This document shows positions 1 to 8,408 of a stretch of DNA of 35,214 nt, piece after piece (within the stretch, counting starts at the first letter, position 1; each line of letters begins with the position of its first letter). The stretch is taken from positions 1-35,214 of the forward strand of contig QZKQ01000102.1 of assembly GCA_003599535.1 (NCBI GenBank), written 5' to 3'. This stretch comes from Candidatus Zixiibacteriota bacterium (GTDB lineage: Bacteria; Electryoneota; B3-LCP). The translations under genes and the position numbers were made by a program. The notes under the pieces are model-generated. The model had not been told where the DNA came from and searched no databases. It saw nothing but the letters and a program-made list of their open reading frames with translations.

Positions 1-2
1 AG

Positions 3-653
3 TGGCTGACCGGCGTCTTCGACGACCTGAACCGCCTCAACACCCTGTCCTACCCGCAGGAAATCTTCGAAATCAGCGGCCTACAATTCCAGGGGGAAAA
101 GTACCTCGTCGAACTGGACGACAGCCCCCCCTTCCGCCTCGACCTGCCGCGGCCGCTGGTGGGCCTGAACACCGGGGCCGGGGCGCGCTGGCCGTCGCGG
201 CTGTGGAAGTTCGAGCACTGGGCCGAACTGATCCGCCGGTTGCGGGATCGTGGCCTGGGAGTGCTGCTGCTGGGCGGCCCGGACGAGGACGAGAAGAACC
301 GCCGCCTGGCCGCCGGTACCGGAGCCGCCTACCTGGGGACGTTTCCCCTGAAACGCTTCTTCCACCTGGTCAACGAGGTGGACGTGATGGTCACCGGGGT
401 GACCATGGCCCTGCACATCGGCATCGGATTGGAAAAGCGCGTGGTGCTGATGAACGCCATCTTCAACCGGCGCGAGTTCGAAATGTACGGTTTGGGGCGC
501 ATCGTCGAGCCGGACGTGGACTGCCTGGGCTGCTTCAAGCCGGTGTGCGAAAAGGACTGCATCAACCTGATCACTCCGGAAGATATACTCCAGGCGGTGC
601 TGGGAGAACTACCCGAGATTCCCGCGCAGGCAGGAATGACGCCGAAGGCTTGA
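3..653 (+). CDS. Glycosyltransferase family 9 (ADP-heptose:LPS heptosyltransferase-like), 5' end missing
   Basis: The reading frame is already open at the left edge and runs 217 codons to a TGA at 651-653, so the N-terminal part lies outside the window. The visible part matches the C-terminal half of GT9 heptosyltransferases: a VGLNTGAG..WPSR.W stretch, then an amphipathic helix, a GLGVLLLGGPDE strand-loop, and a late VMVTGVTMALHIGIGLEKRVV segment that is the nucleotide-sugar-binding region of the GT-B fold. These cytoplasmic inner-membrane-associated enzymes add heptose (or a related sugar) to LPS core. The segment C-LGC-KPVCEKDCIN is Cys-rich, as in many GT9 C-termini. The last dozen codons are formed from a palindromic repeat (618-637), so the true C-terminus may have been altered by a repeat insertion. 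Family assignment is good; the acceptor sugar is unknown. Confidence 0.82.
   Translation, partial: WLTGVFDDLNRLNTLSYPQEIFEISGLQFQGEKYLVELDDSPPFRLDLPRPLVGLNTGAGARWPSRLWKFEHWAELIRRLRDRGLGVLLLGGPDEDEKNRRLAAGTGAAYLGTFPLKRFFHLVNEVDVMVTGVTMALHIGIGLEKRVVLMNAIFNRREFEMYGLGRIVEPDVDCLGCFKPVCEKDCINLITPEDILQAVLGELPEIPAQAGMTPKA
618..637. repeat. Imperfect 20-bp palindrome overlapping the GT9 stop region
   Basis: ATTCCCGC-GCAG-GCAGGAAT forms two 8-nt arms (7/8 paired) with a 4-nt loop. It encodes the IPAQAGMTP tail of the upstream protein. Similar 'ATTCCCGC..GCGGGAATGAC' palindromes are common dispersed repeats in many bacterial genomes; that this copy belongs to such a family is inferred, since no second copy is present in the window. 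Confidence 0.5.
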
Positions 654-776
654 AACGTCGCGCGAAGCGAAAGAGTATTTGTGATACATTTCACATGACC
701 GCCGGGAAGAGTGCCGAATCTGCTTGCTTTGCGGAAAAAAAAGTATTAAATTCAATATAGCGGTGCGGATAGATCG

Positions 777-825
777 GCGCCGCCGGTGCGGCCGACCGTT
801 GATGGGGATCAACGGCAGCCGGCGC
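777..825 (+). promoter_or_regulatory. Structured leader upstream of the GT2 gene
   Basis: A perfect 8-bp hairpin (796-803 with 808-815, loop GGGG) is enclosed by a second 6-bp pairing (777-782 with 820-825). A third short hairpin (GGTGT/ACGCC) lies around 852-865, just before the GT2 start at 872. Nested pairing in a 5' leader suggests RNA-level control or an upstream terminator. No U-tract follows and I could not match it to a known riboswitch class. Confidence 0.35.
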
Positions 826-871
826 ACTTGGGACCACAGCACAGCAAACCGGGTGTAATCACGCCTACAGC

Positions 872-2011
872 ATGATAGCAAGACACGAAATATCGCCGGA
901 CGCCGCACAGGATCTGGAAGTGTCGGTGGTGATGCCCTGCCTGAACGAGGAAGTCACCGTCGGCACCTGCGTAAGCAAAGCCGTGGACACCATGAAGCGG
1001 CTGGGCATCCGGGGGGAAGTGGTGATCTCCGATAACGGATCCACCGACCGTTCCGTGGAAATCGCCGAAAGCCTGGGCGCCCGGGTGGTGCACCAGCCGG
1101 CCAAGGGGTACGGCAATGCCTACCTGAAGGGCTTCATGGAAGCCCGGGGCCGCTACATCATCATGGCCGACAGCGACGACAGCTACGACCTGACCGATCT
1201 GGAACGTTTCATCGTCGCGCTGCGCAACGGGGCCGACCTGGTGATGGGCTCCCGCTTCAAGGGGGAAATCAAGCCTGGTGCCATGCCGCCGCTGCACCGC
1301 TTCCTGGGTAATCCGGTGCTGACCCGGATCCTGAACCTCCTCTATGGCACCCGCATCAGCGACGCCCACAGCGGCATGCGCGCCTTCACCAAGGACGCCT
1401 TCGAGCGCATGCACCTGCGCACCGAGGGTATGGAATTCGCCTCGGAAATGGTCATCAAGGCGGCCAAGGCGCGGCTGAAGATCGCCGAGATCCCCATCAC
1501 CCTGTACCCCGACGGGCGCAGCCGCAAACCCCATTTGCGCAGTTGGAGCGACGGCTGGCGCCACCTGCGCTTCATGCTGATGTATGATCCCCGGCACCTG
1601 TTCAGCTTCCCCGGAGTCGCGCTGCAGTTTTTGGGCCTGCTGCTGTTGATCCTGTTTATGACCAATTCCGCCGGGCTGCTGGTGGGGATGCTGGGTGGCC
1701 TCGCCGCCCTGGGCGGCTGGGCGGCCCAGCGCTTCGGCTTCTACGCCCGCACCCACCAGTTCACCGACGAATTCCCCGATTGGGATCTGCCCCTGCAGCG
1801 CTTCTTCCAGACCTTCAGCCTGGAAAAGAGCCTGATCCGGGGCGTGCTGCGGACCTTGCTGGGCGCTCTGCTGCTGGGCAGCGCCTTCGTTCTGGATCCG
1901 GCCTATTTCGAGCGCCTTGTCCTGGTGGGCGCGCTGGCCCTGATGTACGGTCTCCTGACCATCTTCGACGCCTTCCTGACCCGCATCCTGCAGTTCGTGG
2001 GGCTGAAGTAG
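872..2011 (+). CDS. Family 2 glycosyltransferase with C-terminal membrane segments
   Basis: 379 residues. An N-terminal GT-A domain (about residues 16-240) shows VSVVMPCLNEEVTVGTCV, the ISDNGSTDRS nucleotide-binding loop, the metal-binding D-S-D-D (IMADSDDSYD) and a later DAHSGMRAF segment typical of dolichyl/undecaprenyl-phosphate sugar transferases (DPM1/ArnC-like). The C-terminal ~130 residues contain at least four hydrophobic helices (LQFLGLLLLILF, AGLLVGMLGGLAALG, LLGALLLGSAFVL, LVGALALMYGLLTIF), so the enzyme is membrane-anchored. It probably transfers a hexose from a nucleotide donor to a polyprenyl phosphate or a growing glycan. It sits between a GT9 gene and polysaccharide precursor genes, consistent with envelope glycan synthesis. 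The ATG at 872 gives the full domain; no strong Shine-Dalgarno is visible. Confidence 0.88.
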   Translation: MIARHEISPDAAQDLEVSVVMPCLNEEVTVGTCVSKAVDTMKRLGIRGEVVISDNGSTDRSVEIAESLGARVVHQPAKGYGNAYLKGFMEARGRYIIMADSDDSYDLTDLERFIVALRNGADLVMGSRFKGEIKPGAMPPLHRFLGNPVLTRILNLLYGTRISDAHSGMRAFTKDAFERMHLRTEGMEFASEMVIKAAKARLKIAEIPITLYPDGRSRKPHLRSWSDGWRHLRFMLMYDPRHLFSFPGVALQFLGLLLLILFMTNSAGLLVGMLGGLAALGGWAAQRFGFYARTHQFTDEFPDWDLPLQRFFQTFSLEKSLIRGVLRTLLGALLLGSAFVLDPAYFERLVLVGALALMYGLLTIFDAFLTRILQFVGLK

Positions 2012-2137
2012 CCGCTGGCTATCGGCTCTCGGCTCCGGAGGTGTCATCCTAGCGCAGGCTGGGATCCAGAAGCGAAACGCATACCGTCAGGACCTGGCCC
2101 GCTGTTCAGGGCGTGACCTAGCGCCGGACCGCATCAT

Positions 2138-2383
2138 GTTGCCGCCAGGATTGAAGCGGTTTAACGGGCGCAGAGAGCTGATCTACCGGGAGGTCACAGA
2201 CTTCCGCTCATACCGTCAGGTCGGCAAATTAGCGATTCCTGGCGGCACTCCCCTCATGCTTACCCCCGCCAGGAACCGCTTCGCCGGGGGGAGGTGGGAT
2301 GATGGGCCTGTTATCAGCTCAACACCATACTGCCGATCAGGGCTTCGATGCACATCCGGCTTCGCTTCAATCCTGGCGGGAAC
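2138..2383 (+). repeat. Nested inverted-repeat element, copy A (MITE-like)
   Basis: The element starts (2138-2158) and ends (2363-2383) with the same ~21-bp sequence in inverted orientation, differing at one position; its core is CCGCCAGGATTGAAGCG. Inside, a second inverted pair is present: AGCGATTCCTGGCGG (about 2233-2247) facing CCGCCAGGAACCGC (about 2262-2275), followed by CTTCGCCGGGGGGAGGTGGGA. The reverse complement of 22913-23164 has the same blocks in the same order, so this is one of two copies of a repeat family. No transposase is encoded and no clear target duplication is visible. It fills most of the 2012-2430 gap between the GT2 and VOC genes. Confidence 0.85.
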
Positions 2384-2430
2384 TGATAACCCTGTAACCC
2401 TGACAGAATCATTTTATTTTCGGAGGCATC

Positions 2431-2796
2431 ATGCCGCGGGTTATCCATTTTGAAATCCCCGCCGACGATCCCGAGCGGGCGGTAAAATTCTTTCAGGACG
2501 TCTTCGGCTGGACCATCACCAAGTGGGAAGGCCCGGTGGAATACTGGCTGATCGCCACCGGCCCCGACGACCTGCCCGGCATCAACGGCGCCGTCATGCG
2601 CCGGGAAGGTTCCGGCGGGACCATCAACACCATTGACGTGCCGGACGTGGACGCCTACATGGCCAAAGTCAAGCAGGCCGGCGGCCGGGTCGTCACGCCC
2701 AGGATGGCCGTCCCCGGGGTGGGCTGGTTTTGCTACTGCGCCGACACCGAAGGCAACATGTTCGGCATCATGCAGGAAGACCCGAACGCGAAATAA
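2431..2796 (+). CDS. VOC-superfamily protein (glyoxalase/bleomycin-resistance fold)
   Basis: 121 residues, the usual size for a single VOC unit made of two beta-alpha-beta3 halves. The first half carries IHFEIPADDPERAVKFFQDVFGWTITKW, the second INTIDVPDVDAYMAKVKQAGGRVVTPRMAVPGVGWFCYCADTEGNMFGIMQED, with the D-x-EGN-x-FGIM ending characteristic of this family. His5 or the nearby Glu, and the terminal Glu, are candidate metal ligands. Start chosen at 2431 because CGGAGG lies just upstream. Substrate cannot be deduced. The gene is bracketed by element A and element C, so it sits in its own repeat-flanked interval and is probably transcribed alone. Confidence 0.9.
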   Translation: MPRVIHFEIPADDPERAVKFFQDVFGWTITKWEGPVEYWLIATGPDDLPGINGAVMRREGSGGTINTIDVPDVDAYMAKVKQAGGRVVTPRMAVPGVGWFCYCADTEGNMFGIMQEDPNAK

Positions 2797-2836
2797 CCCT
2801 ATTGCTCTTAATCAGGCAATGACGGGATCCTTTCCG

Positions 2837-3062
2837 GTGTGGTGGCATGTTTCTGGCTCCCGACCGGGCACCCTCCTTGCTTGCCTTCAAACCTCCTGAA
2901 TCGGTCGGGAGACGAAGCGTGCAGAAGGCAGGAAAGCAGGCGGGACATGCTTCGTTTCCCGGCTGGCAACGACGCGGATCATATGCAACGATGCAGGCAG
3001 GTCGCAGAGGTGAATGCCGGCTTGTTTTCAGCCACCCGGGAACCAGAAGCATGCCACCACAC
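2837..3062. repeat. Second nested inverted-repeat element, C (different sequence family)
   Basis: Outer arms at 2837-2862 and 3037-3062 are 26 bp, inverted, with about two mismatches (core GTGTGGTGGCATG). Inner arms at 2906-2921 and 2946-2961 are 16 bp (CGGGAGACGAAGCGTG against CATGCTTCGTTTCCCG, two mismatches) around a 24-nt loop. The architecture, terminal inverted repeats plus an inner palindrome and ~230-250 bp overall, resembles elements A/B, but the sequence is not the same. It occupies nearly all of the 2797-3122 gap and creates a spurious in-frame extension of the downstream Wzi-like gene. No coding capacity is recognised. Confidence 0.78.
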
Positions 3063-3122
3063 GCGAGGAATTCACTGCCACACGTGATCACGTGGATACG
3101 TGGATACGTCCAAGGAGAGACC

Positions 3123-4610
3123 ATGAATCGGGGGGTTCTGCTCTTTCTCCTGCTCCTGGGGACGGCGGCGGTCGCCGCGCCCTGGGAAACGCTCCCGCCG
3201 GATCACTGGGCCTACCCGGAGATCGGCTGGCTGCAGACGCAGGGCTACCTGCACGGCCTGAATCCGTCGGTGCAGCCGTGGACCCGGGGCGAAATCACCC
3301 GGGCGCTGCAGGCCGGACCGCGGCCGCCGGAGGGGGCCGCGTTGCGCCGCTACCAGCGGCTGGAACGCGAATTCCCGGGAATTACGCAACAGCGCGACGG
3401 CTGGCAATTCTTCGCCGGGGGGCGGCTGACCTACGGGGGGCAGGGCGCCTTCGGGCGGGATCCCCGGGGGACCGGTTCGGCGGCGCTGCAATACGGCGCC
3501 GGCAATCCCTTCCTGGGGTTCTACAGCGCCCAGCGCGGCGATCTGGACCTGGCCCGCGACCCGTACTACCAGGGCAAGAAGTGGAATGACCTGGCCGGCT
3601 TCACCGAGGCCGCCTACCTGCGCTTCACCGCGGCGCGCTGGCAGGCGACCCTGGGCCGCGATCACGTCGCCTGGGGGCCCGGGCCCGACCGCCTGCTCCT
3701 GAACGACGCGCCCCGCGGGCTGGACCAGGTCAGCTTCCAGGTGCGCTGGGAATGGGGCCGCTTCCACGCCCTGATGGGGCAGGTCAGCGACGTCACCGAC
3801 TCCGCCGGAAACCGGTCCAATCGCTTCCTTTCCGGCCACCGGCTGGAGGTGTCGCCGTGGAGCTGGCTGCGGGTGGGTCTGTCGGAAACCCTGCTCTTTT
3901 CCAGTCTGCGGCTGGGGTCGCTGAACCCCTTCCTGCCCTACTACGGCGAGTTGGTCAACGAGAATTCCGAAGGCAACGGGCTGATCAGCCTGGACGCCAA
4001 CGCCTTCTTCGCGCCGGGGTGGCAAGCATACGGGCAGCTTCTGCTGGACGACATCCAGTTGGAAAGCGAGACTTCCCTGGACAACGAACCGGCGGAATGG
4101 GGCTGGCTGGCGGGCCTGCGCTGGGCCGGAATGGACGGCCTTTTGGGCGCCGGGCTGACGTACCAGGGGGTCACCCACCGCACCTACAACGCCACGGATT
4201 CGACCTACCGCTACACCAGTTACGGCCTGCCCCTGGGCTCGGCGCTGGGCAACGACGGCGACCAGTGGCAGGTGGACGTGGCCCTGTGGCCCGCCGGCGG
4301 CCTGCGCCTGGAAGCCTTCGGGCGGTATCGCCGCCAGGGCGAAGGCCGGGTGCAGGCAGTGTTTGACACCTCCTACCTGAATTACCCGGTGGAGCTGGGG
4401 TACGATGAGCCCTTCCCCACCGGCGTGGTGGAGAAGACGACCACCCTGGGCGGGGGATTCGATTACCTGGTCAATCCCTGGATCCAGCTTCAGGGAACGC
4501 TGAACCACGCCTGGATCCGCAACTTTGGGAATCGGGACGGCGTTAAAGAAGAAGGCTGGACCGGGCGGGCCGTGGTGACGGTGAGGCTGGATAGGATCAT
4601 TACTAAGTAA
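3123..4610 (+). CDS. Capsule-assembly Wzi-family outer-membrane beta-barrel
   Basis: 495 residues. The start at 3123 is supported by AAGGAGAG immediately upstream and by a clean signal peptide (MNRGVLLFLLLLGTAAVAA, cleavage near residue 19); an upstream in-frame ATG at 2847 would run through repeat element C. After the signal comes a short helical region (DHWAYPEIGWLQTQGYLHGLNP..PWTRGEITRAL), then alternating hydrophobic strands typical of an outer-membrane barrel. Family-specific segments are GRDHVAWGPGPDRLLLNDAPRGLD, NPFLPYYGELVNE and GNGLISLDANAFF. Wzi proteins anchor or assemble capsular polysaccharide at the cell surface, which fits the sugar-nucleotide genes downstream. The last residues (RAVVTVRLDRIITK) look like a terminal beta-strand, but the final aromatic is missing, and the stop codon abuts the AT-rich inverted repeat that begins at 4609. 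The end may have been modified by that insertion. Confidence 0.85.
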   Translation: MNRGVLLFLLLLGTAAVAAPWETLPPDHWAYPEIGWLQTQGYLHGLNPSVQPWTRGEITRALQAGPRPPEGAALRRYQRLEREFPGITQQRDGWQFFAGGRLTYGGQGAFGRDPRGTGSAALQYGAGNPFLGFYSAQRGDLDLARDPYYQGKKWNDLAGFTEAAYLRFTAARWQATLGRDHVAWGPGPDRLLLNDAPRGLDQVSFQVRWEWGRFHALMGQVSDVTDSAGNRSNRFLSGHRLEVSPWSWLRVGLSETLLFSSLRLGSLNPFLPYYGELVNENSEGNGLISLDANAFFAPGWQAYGQLLLDDIQLESETSLDNEPAEWGWLAGLRWAGMDGLLGAGLTYQGVTHRTYNATDSTYRYTSYGLPLGSALGNDGDQWQVDVALWPAGGLRLEAFGRYRRQGEGRVQAVFDTSYLNYPVELGYDEPFPTGVVEKTTTLGGGFDYLVNPWIQLQGTLNHAWIRNFGNRDGVKEEGWTGRAVVTVRLDRIITK

Positions 4611-5178
4611 TTTAAAATGTAAAATTTAAAATGTAAAATGCAAAACAGCAAGGTCGACCTGGGTGAGCGGATGCTGGACTTTGCAGCAGGGATTATCCGG
4701 CTCACCACCTTGATGGAAAAGTCGTACACCGCCCGCCACATCAGTGGACAGCTGATGAGGTCGGCCACTTCCGCCGGAGCCAATTGGGAGGAAGCCGGCG
4801 GGGCGGAAAGCAGGCCGGATTTCATCCACAAGCAGCAGGTCGCCTTGAAGGAGCTGCGGGAATCTTTATTTTGGCTGCGCCTGATTGAAAAATCCGGGAT
4901 CTGTCCCCAAGAATTCCAGGACTTTGGCCGATTAAAAGATGAAGCCCGTCAGCTCACCCGGATCGTGGCCAAATCTATCATCACTTCGAAAGAAAAGCAA
5001 AAGTAAGTACCCATTATTAAATATTGCTGGTTTTGCCGGTAGAAGTCTATCTAATGGGAATAGTGGCTATTGGGATCAACAGAGCATCAGGTCTCACCGC
5101 TGCCGTGCCGAAGTCATCCATGGTTCACCCAGTCTTTTTAAATTCTAAATTTTGCATTTTACATTTTACATTGAATTT
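4611..5178. mobile_element. AT-rich inverted-repeat unit carrying a four-helix-bundle gene
   Basis: The GC-rich context is interrupted by AT-rich ends. The left end (about 4611-4645) and right end (about 5135-5178) contain a perfect 16-bp inverted pair, AAATGTAAAATGCAAA at 4629-4644 and its complement at 5151-5166, within longer imperfect A/T repeats. The start codon of the enclosed gene lies inside the left arm. Genes of this four-helix-bundle family are often found as isolated intergenic units with such AT-rich flanks, so this may be a mobilisable cassette. The mechanism is unknown and no transposase is present. Confidence 0.6.
4638..5006 (+). CDS. Four helix bundle protein (S23/Avd-like, TIGR02436 type)
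   Basis: 122 residues, nearly all helical. Family hallmarks are LGERMLDFAAGIIRLT, ARHISGQLMRSATSAGANWEEAGGAES..DFIHKQQVALKELRESLFWLRLIEKSG and a final helix. The R-S-A-T-S-A-G-A-N-x-x-E-A core is the diagnostic motif. Relatives include proteins encoded in 23S rRNA intervening sequences and the Avd accessory protein of diversity-generating retroelements; most are stand-alone with unknown function, probably oligomeric nucleic-acid-binding bundles. No reverse transcriptase or variable repeat is nearby, so a retroelement role is not supported. The ATG at 4638 lies within the left AT-rich inverted repeat; no good Shine-Dalgarno precedes it. Confidence 0.88.
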   Translation: MQNSKVDLGERMLDFAAGIIRLTTLMEKSYTARHISGQLMRSATSAGANWEEAGGAESRPDFIHKQQVALKELRESLFWLRLIEKSGICPQEFQDFGRLKDEARQLTRIVAKSIITSKEKQK

Positions 5179-5190
5179 ACCATGAGGTAA

Positions 5191-5928
5191 ATGATGAAAG
5201 GGATCGTCCTGGCTGGGGGGTCAGGGTCCCGGCTCTACCCCTTGACCAAAGTCACCAACAAGCACCTCCTGCCCATCGGCAGCGTGCCCATGATCTACCA
5301 TCCCATCCGCAAGCTGCTGGAGGCGGGCATCACCGAAGTCCTGGTAGTGACGGGGGTCGAGCACATGGGCCATGTGGTCAGCCTGCTGGGTTCGGGGCAG
5401 CAGTTCGGCTGCGAGTTCACCTACCGGGTGCAGGACGAGGCCGGGGGCATCGCCCAGGCGCTGGGCCTGGCGCGGCAGTTCGCCAACGGGCACCGCGTGG
5501 TGGTCATCCTGGGGGATAACATCTTTGAAGATCCCTTGACCGAGTACGTCAAAAACTTCGCGGTGCAGAAGTCCGGCGCCCGCATCGTGCTGAAGGAAGT
5601 GGCCGACCCGGAACGCTTCGGGGTGGCCTCCCTGGAGGGGGACCGGGTGGTCGGCATAGAAGAAAAACCGCCCAAGCCGCGCAGCAATCTGGCGGTGACG
5701 GGCGTATATATGTATGATTCTCAAGTGTTCGAGATTATCCGCACGTTGAAACCGTCGGCCCGCGGGGAACTGGAGATCACCGACGTGAACAATCACTACC
5801 TGGAGCGCGGGGAATTAACCTACGACATCTTCCAGGGGTGGTGGACCGACGCCGGGACCTTCGATTCCCTGCACCTGGCCAACGAGCTGGTCCGCGCCGG
5901 CGAAGCCCGGGCGGCGAATCCGGAGTAA
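5191..5928 (+). CDS. Sugar-phosphate nucleotidyltransferase, RmlA-like (short form)
   Basis: 245 residues. The N-terminal pyrophosphorylase signature GIVLAGGSGSRLYPLTKVTNKHLLPIGSVPMIYHPI is intact (G-G-x-G-x-R-L, and the sugar-phosphate Lys in NKHLLP). Later, ILGDNIFED carries the metal-binding Asp, VEKP-type IEEKPPKP is present, and ITDVNNHYLERGEL..GWWTDAGTFDSL is typical of glucose-1-phosphate thymidylyltransferases. It likely makes dTDP-glucose from dTTP and glucose-1-phosphate. It is about 45 residues shorter than E. coli RmlA, matching the short RmlA subclass that lacks the C-terminal helices. No rmlB/C/D genes are in the window. GAGGTAA directly abuts the start; ATG at 5194 is an equally good start. 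Confidence 0.85.
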   Translation: MMKGIVLAGGSGSRLYPLTKVTNKHLLPIGSVPMIYHPIRKLLEAGITEVLVVTGVEHMGHVVSLLGSGQQFGCEFTYRVQDEAGGIAQALGLARQFANGHRVVVILGDNIFEDPLTEYVKNFAVQKSGARIVLKEVADPERFGVASLEGDRVVGIEEKPPKPRSNLAVTGVYMYDSQVFEIIRTLKPSARGELEITDVNNHYLERGELTYDIFQGWWTDAGTFDSLHLANELVRAGEARAANPE

Positions 5929-5952
5929 CGGCCGGGGCGGCCGGGTTTTTTG
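5929..5952 (+). terminator. Probable intrinsic terminator after the RmlA-like gene
   Basis: CGGCC (5929-5933) pairs with GGCCG (5939-5943) over a GGGGC loop and is followed by GG and six T residues (5946-5951). The stem is short but very GC-rich and starts at the stop codon. Confidence 0.55.
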
Positions 5953-6052
5953 CGCCCCGCTTGTTCTAAATTACACAAAACCATCAATGACCCTCCCGCC
6001 GGCCGGGCTGCCGGCGCATGTCTGAACACCGAAATAGCTGGACTAGAGAGCC

Positions 6053-7366
6053 ATGAAAATTTGTGTCGTGGGTACAGGGTACGTCGGCCTGGTGGCTGGG
6101 ACCTGCTTCGCCGAAACCGGCAATGACGTCATCTGCGTGGATGTGGATGAGCGCAAGATCAAGATGCTGAATAAAGGCGAAATTCCCATCTACGAGCCAG
6201 GTCTTAAGGAGCTGGTGGACCGCAACGCCTCCAAGGGGCGGCTGTTCTTCACCACCGACCTGGACAAAGCAGTCAAGGCTTCCCTAATCATCTTCGTCGC
6301 CGTGGGCACGCCGCCGGAAGAGGATGGATCGAGCGACCTGCGCCACGTGCTGGCGGTGGCCCGGGACGTGGGCCGGGCCATGAACGGGTACAAGGTGATT
6401 GTGGACAAGAGCACCGTGCCGGTGGGCACTGCCGACCTGGTCCGCGAAGCCGTGAGCAAGGAAACCCAGCACCCCTTCGACGTCGTCTCCAATCCCGAAT
6501 TCCTCAAGGAAGGGGCGGCCATTGACGACTTCATGCGGCCCGACCGCGTGGTCATCGGCGTGGACAACCCGAGGGTCGAAGCCCTGATGAAGGACCTGTA
6601 CAGCCCCTTCGTGCGCACCGGCCACCCCATCATCGCCATGGATGTGCGTTCGGCGGAAATGACCAAGTACGCCTCCAACGCCCTGCTGGCCACCAAGATC
6701 TCCTTCATGAACGAGATCGCCCGGCTGTGCGAGCGGGTGGGCGCGGACGTCAACCTGGTGCGCCAGGGAGTGGGATCGGACGTGCGCATCGGCCACCAAT
6801 TCCTGTTCCCCGGCGTGGGCTACGGCGGATCCTGCTTCCCCAAGGACATCAAGGCCCTGGTGCACACCGCGCGGGAATACGACACCAGCCTGGAAATCCT
6901 GGCGGCGGTGGAGTCGGTCAACGAGCGCCAGAAGCGCCACCTGGTGGACAAGGTGAAGGCCTACTACGGCCCGGACCTGAAAGGCCGCTGCTTCGCCGTC
7001 TGGGGACTCTCCTTCAAGCCGCGCACCGACGACATGCGCGAAGCTCCCGCCATCGTCATCATCAAGGAGCTGATGGCGGCCGGCGCCACGGTCCAAGCCT
7101 ACGATCCTCAGGCTATGGAGGTGGCCCACGGCATCTTCGGCGAGAGCGTGGCCCTGATGAAGGACGAATACGAGGCGGTCAACGGCGCCGACGCCCTGCT
7201 GATCGTCACCGAGTGGAACGAATTCCGCGAGCCGAACTTCGACCTGATCCGCAAGTCGCTGAAGGCTCCCATCATCTTCGACGGCCGCAACATCTACGAG
7301 CCGGCCAAGATGGCCGCCCAGGGGTTCCGGTACTTCTCCATCGGCCGCGCCCCGGTCGAAGTGTAG
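6053..7366 (+). CDS. ugd: UDP-glucose 6-dehydrogenase
   Basis: 437 residues, the full family length. The N-terminal Rossmann motif VVGTGYVGLVAGTCFAETG (residues 4-22) binds NAD+, followed by VPVGT and the SNPEFLKEGAAIDDFMRPDRVVIG segment. The catalytic nucleophile is Cys261 in GVGYGGSCFPKDI. The middle domain gives the dimer helix (MTKYASNALLATKISFMNEIA), and the C-terminal UDP-binding domain ends GLSFKPRTDDMREAP..DGRNIYEP. The enzyme oxidises UDP-glucose twice to UDP-glucuronate in the cytoplasm. The product is the substrate of the next gene, so the pair forms a UDP-GlcA to UDP-xylose path. The start at 6053 fits the glycine-rich loop position, preceded by an AGAGAG run. Confidence 0.96.
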   Translation: MKICVVGTGYVGLVAGTCFAETGNDVICVDVDERKIKMLNKGEIPIYEPGLKELVDRNASKGRLFFTTDLDKAVKASLIIFVAVGTPPEEDGSSDLRHVLAVARDVGRAMNGYKVIVDKSTVPVGTADLVREAVSKETQHPFDVVSNPEFLKEGAAIDDFMRPDRVVIGVDNPRVEALMKDLYSPFVRTGHPIIAMDVRSAEMTKYASNALLATKISFMNEIARLCERVGADVNLVRQGVGSDVRIGHQFLFPGVGYGGSCFPKDIKALVHTAREYDTSLEILAAVESVNERQKRHLVDKVKAYYGPDLKGRCFAVWGLSFKPRTDDMREAPAIVIIKELMAAGATVQAYDPQAMEVAHGIFGESVALMKDEYEAVNGADALLIVTEWNEFREPNFDLIRKSLKAPIIFDGRNIYEPAKMAAQGFRYFSIGRAPVEV

Positions 7367-7392
7367 ACCGGCAGGAATCCATTTCCCGTTAC

Positions 7393-7417
7393 GGGCGGCT
7401 CCTCCGGGGAGCCGCCC
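7393..7417. terminator. Strong hairpin between ugd and the decarboxylase gene
   Basis: GGGCGGCTCC (7393-7402) pairs perfectly with 7408-7417 over a 5-nt loop. No T-tract follows, so it may be a weak terminator, an attenuator or an mRNA-stabilising element between two metabolically linked genes. Confidence 0.4.
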
Positions 7418-7442
7418 CCACATAACCTGATGCGGAAACACC

Positions 7443-8408
<966 letters not shown>

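Noticed and set aside
815-890. Possible cyclic-di-GMP (GEMM) riboswitch before the GT2 gene
   Set aside because: Only a CACAGCAAACC-like fragment resembles the consensus; the second conserved half and the paired helices are missing.
2847-3122. N-terminal extension of the Wzi-like protein by 92 codons
   Set aside because: It would translate repeat element C; the signal peptide and ribosome-binding site fix the start at 3123.
4638-5006. Diversity-generating retroelement (Avd-like protein)
   Set aside because: No reverse transcriptase, template repeat or variable repeat is present nearby; the protein belongs to the wider stand-alone family.
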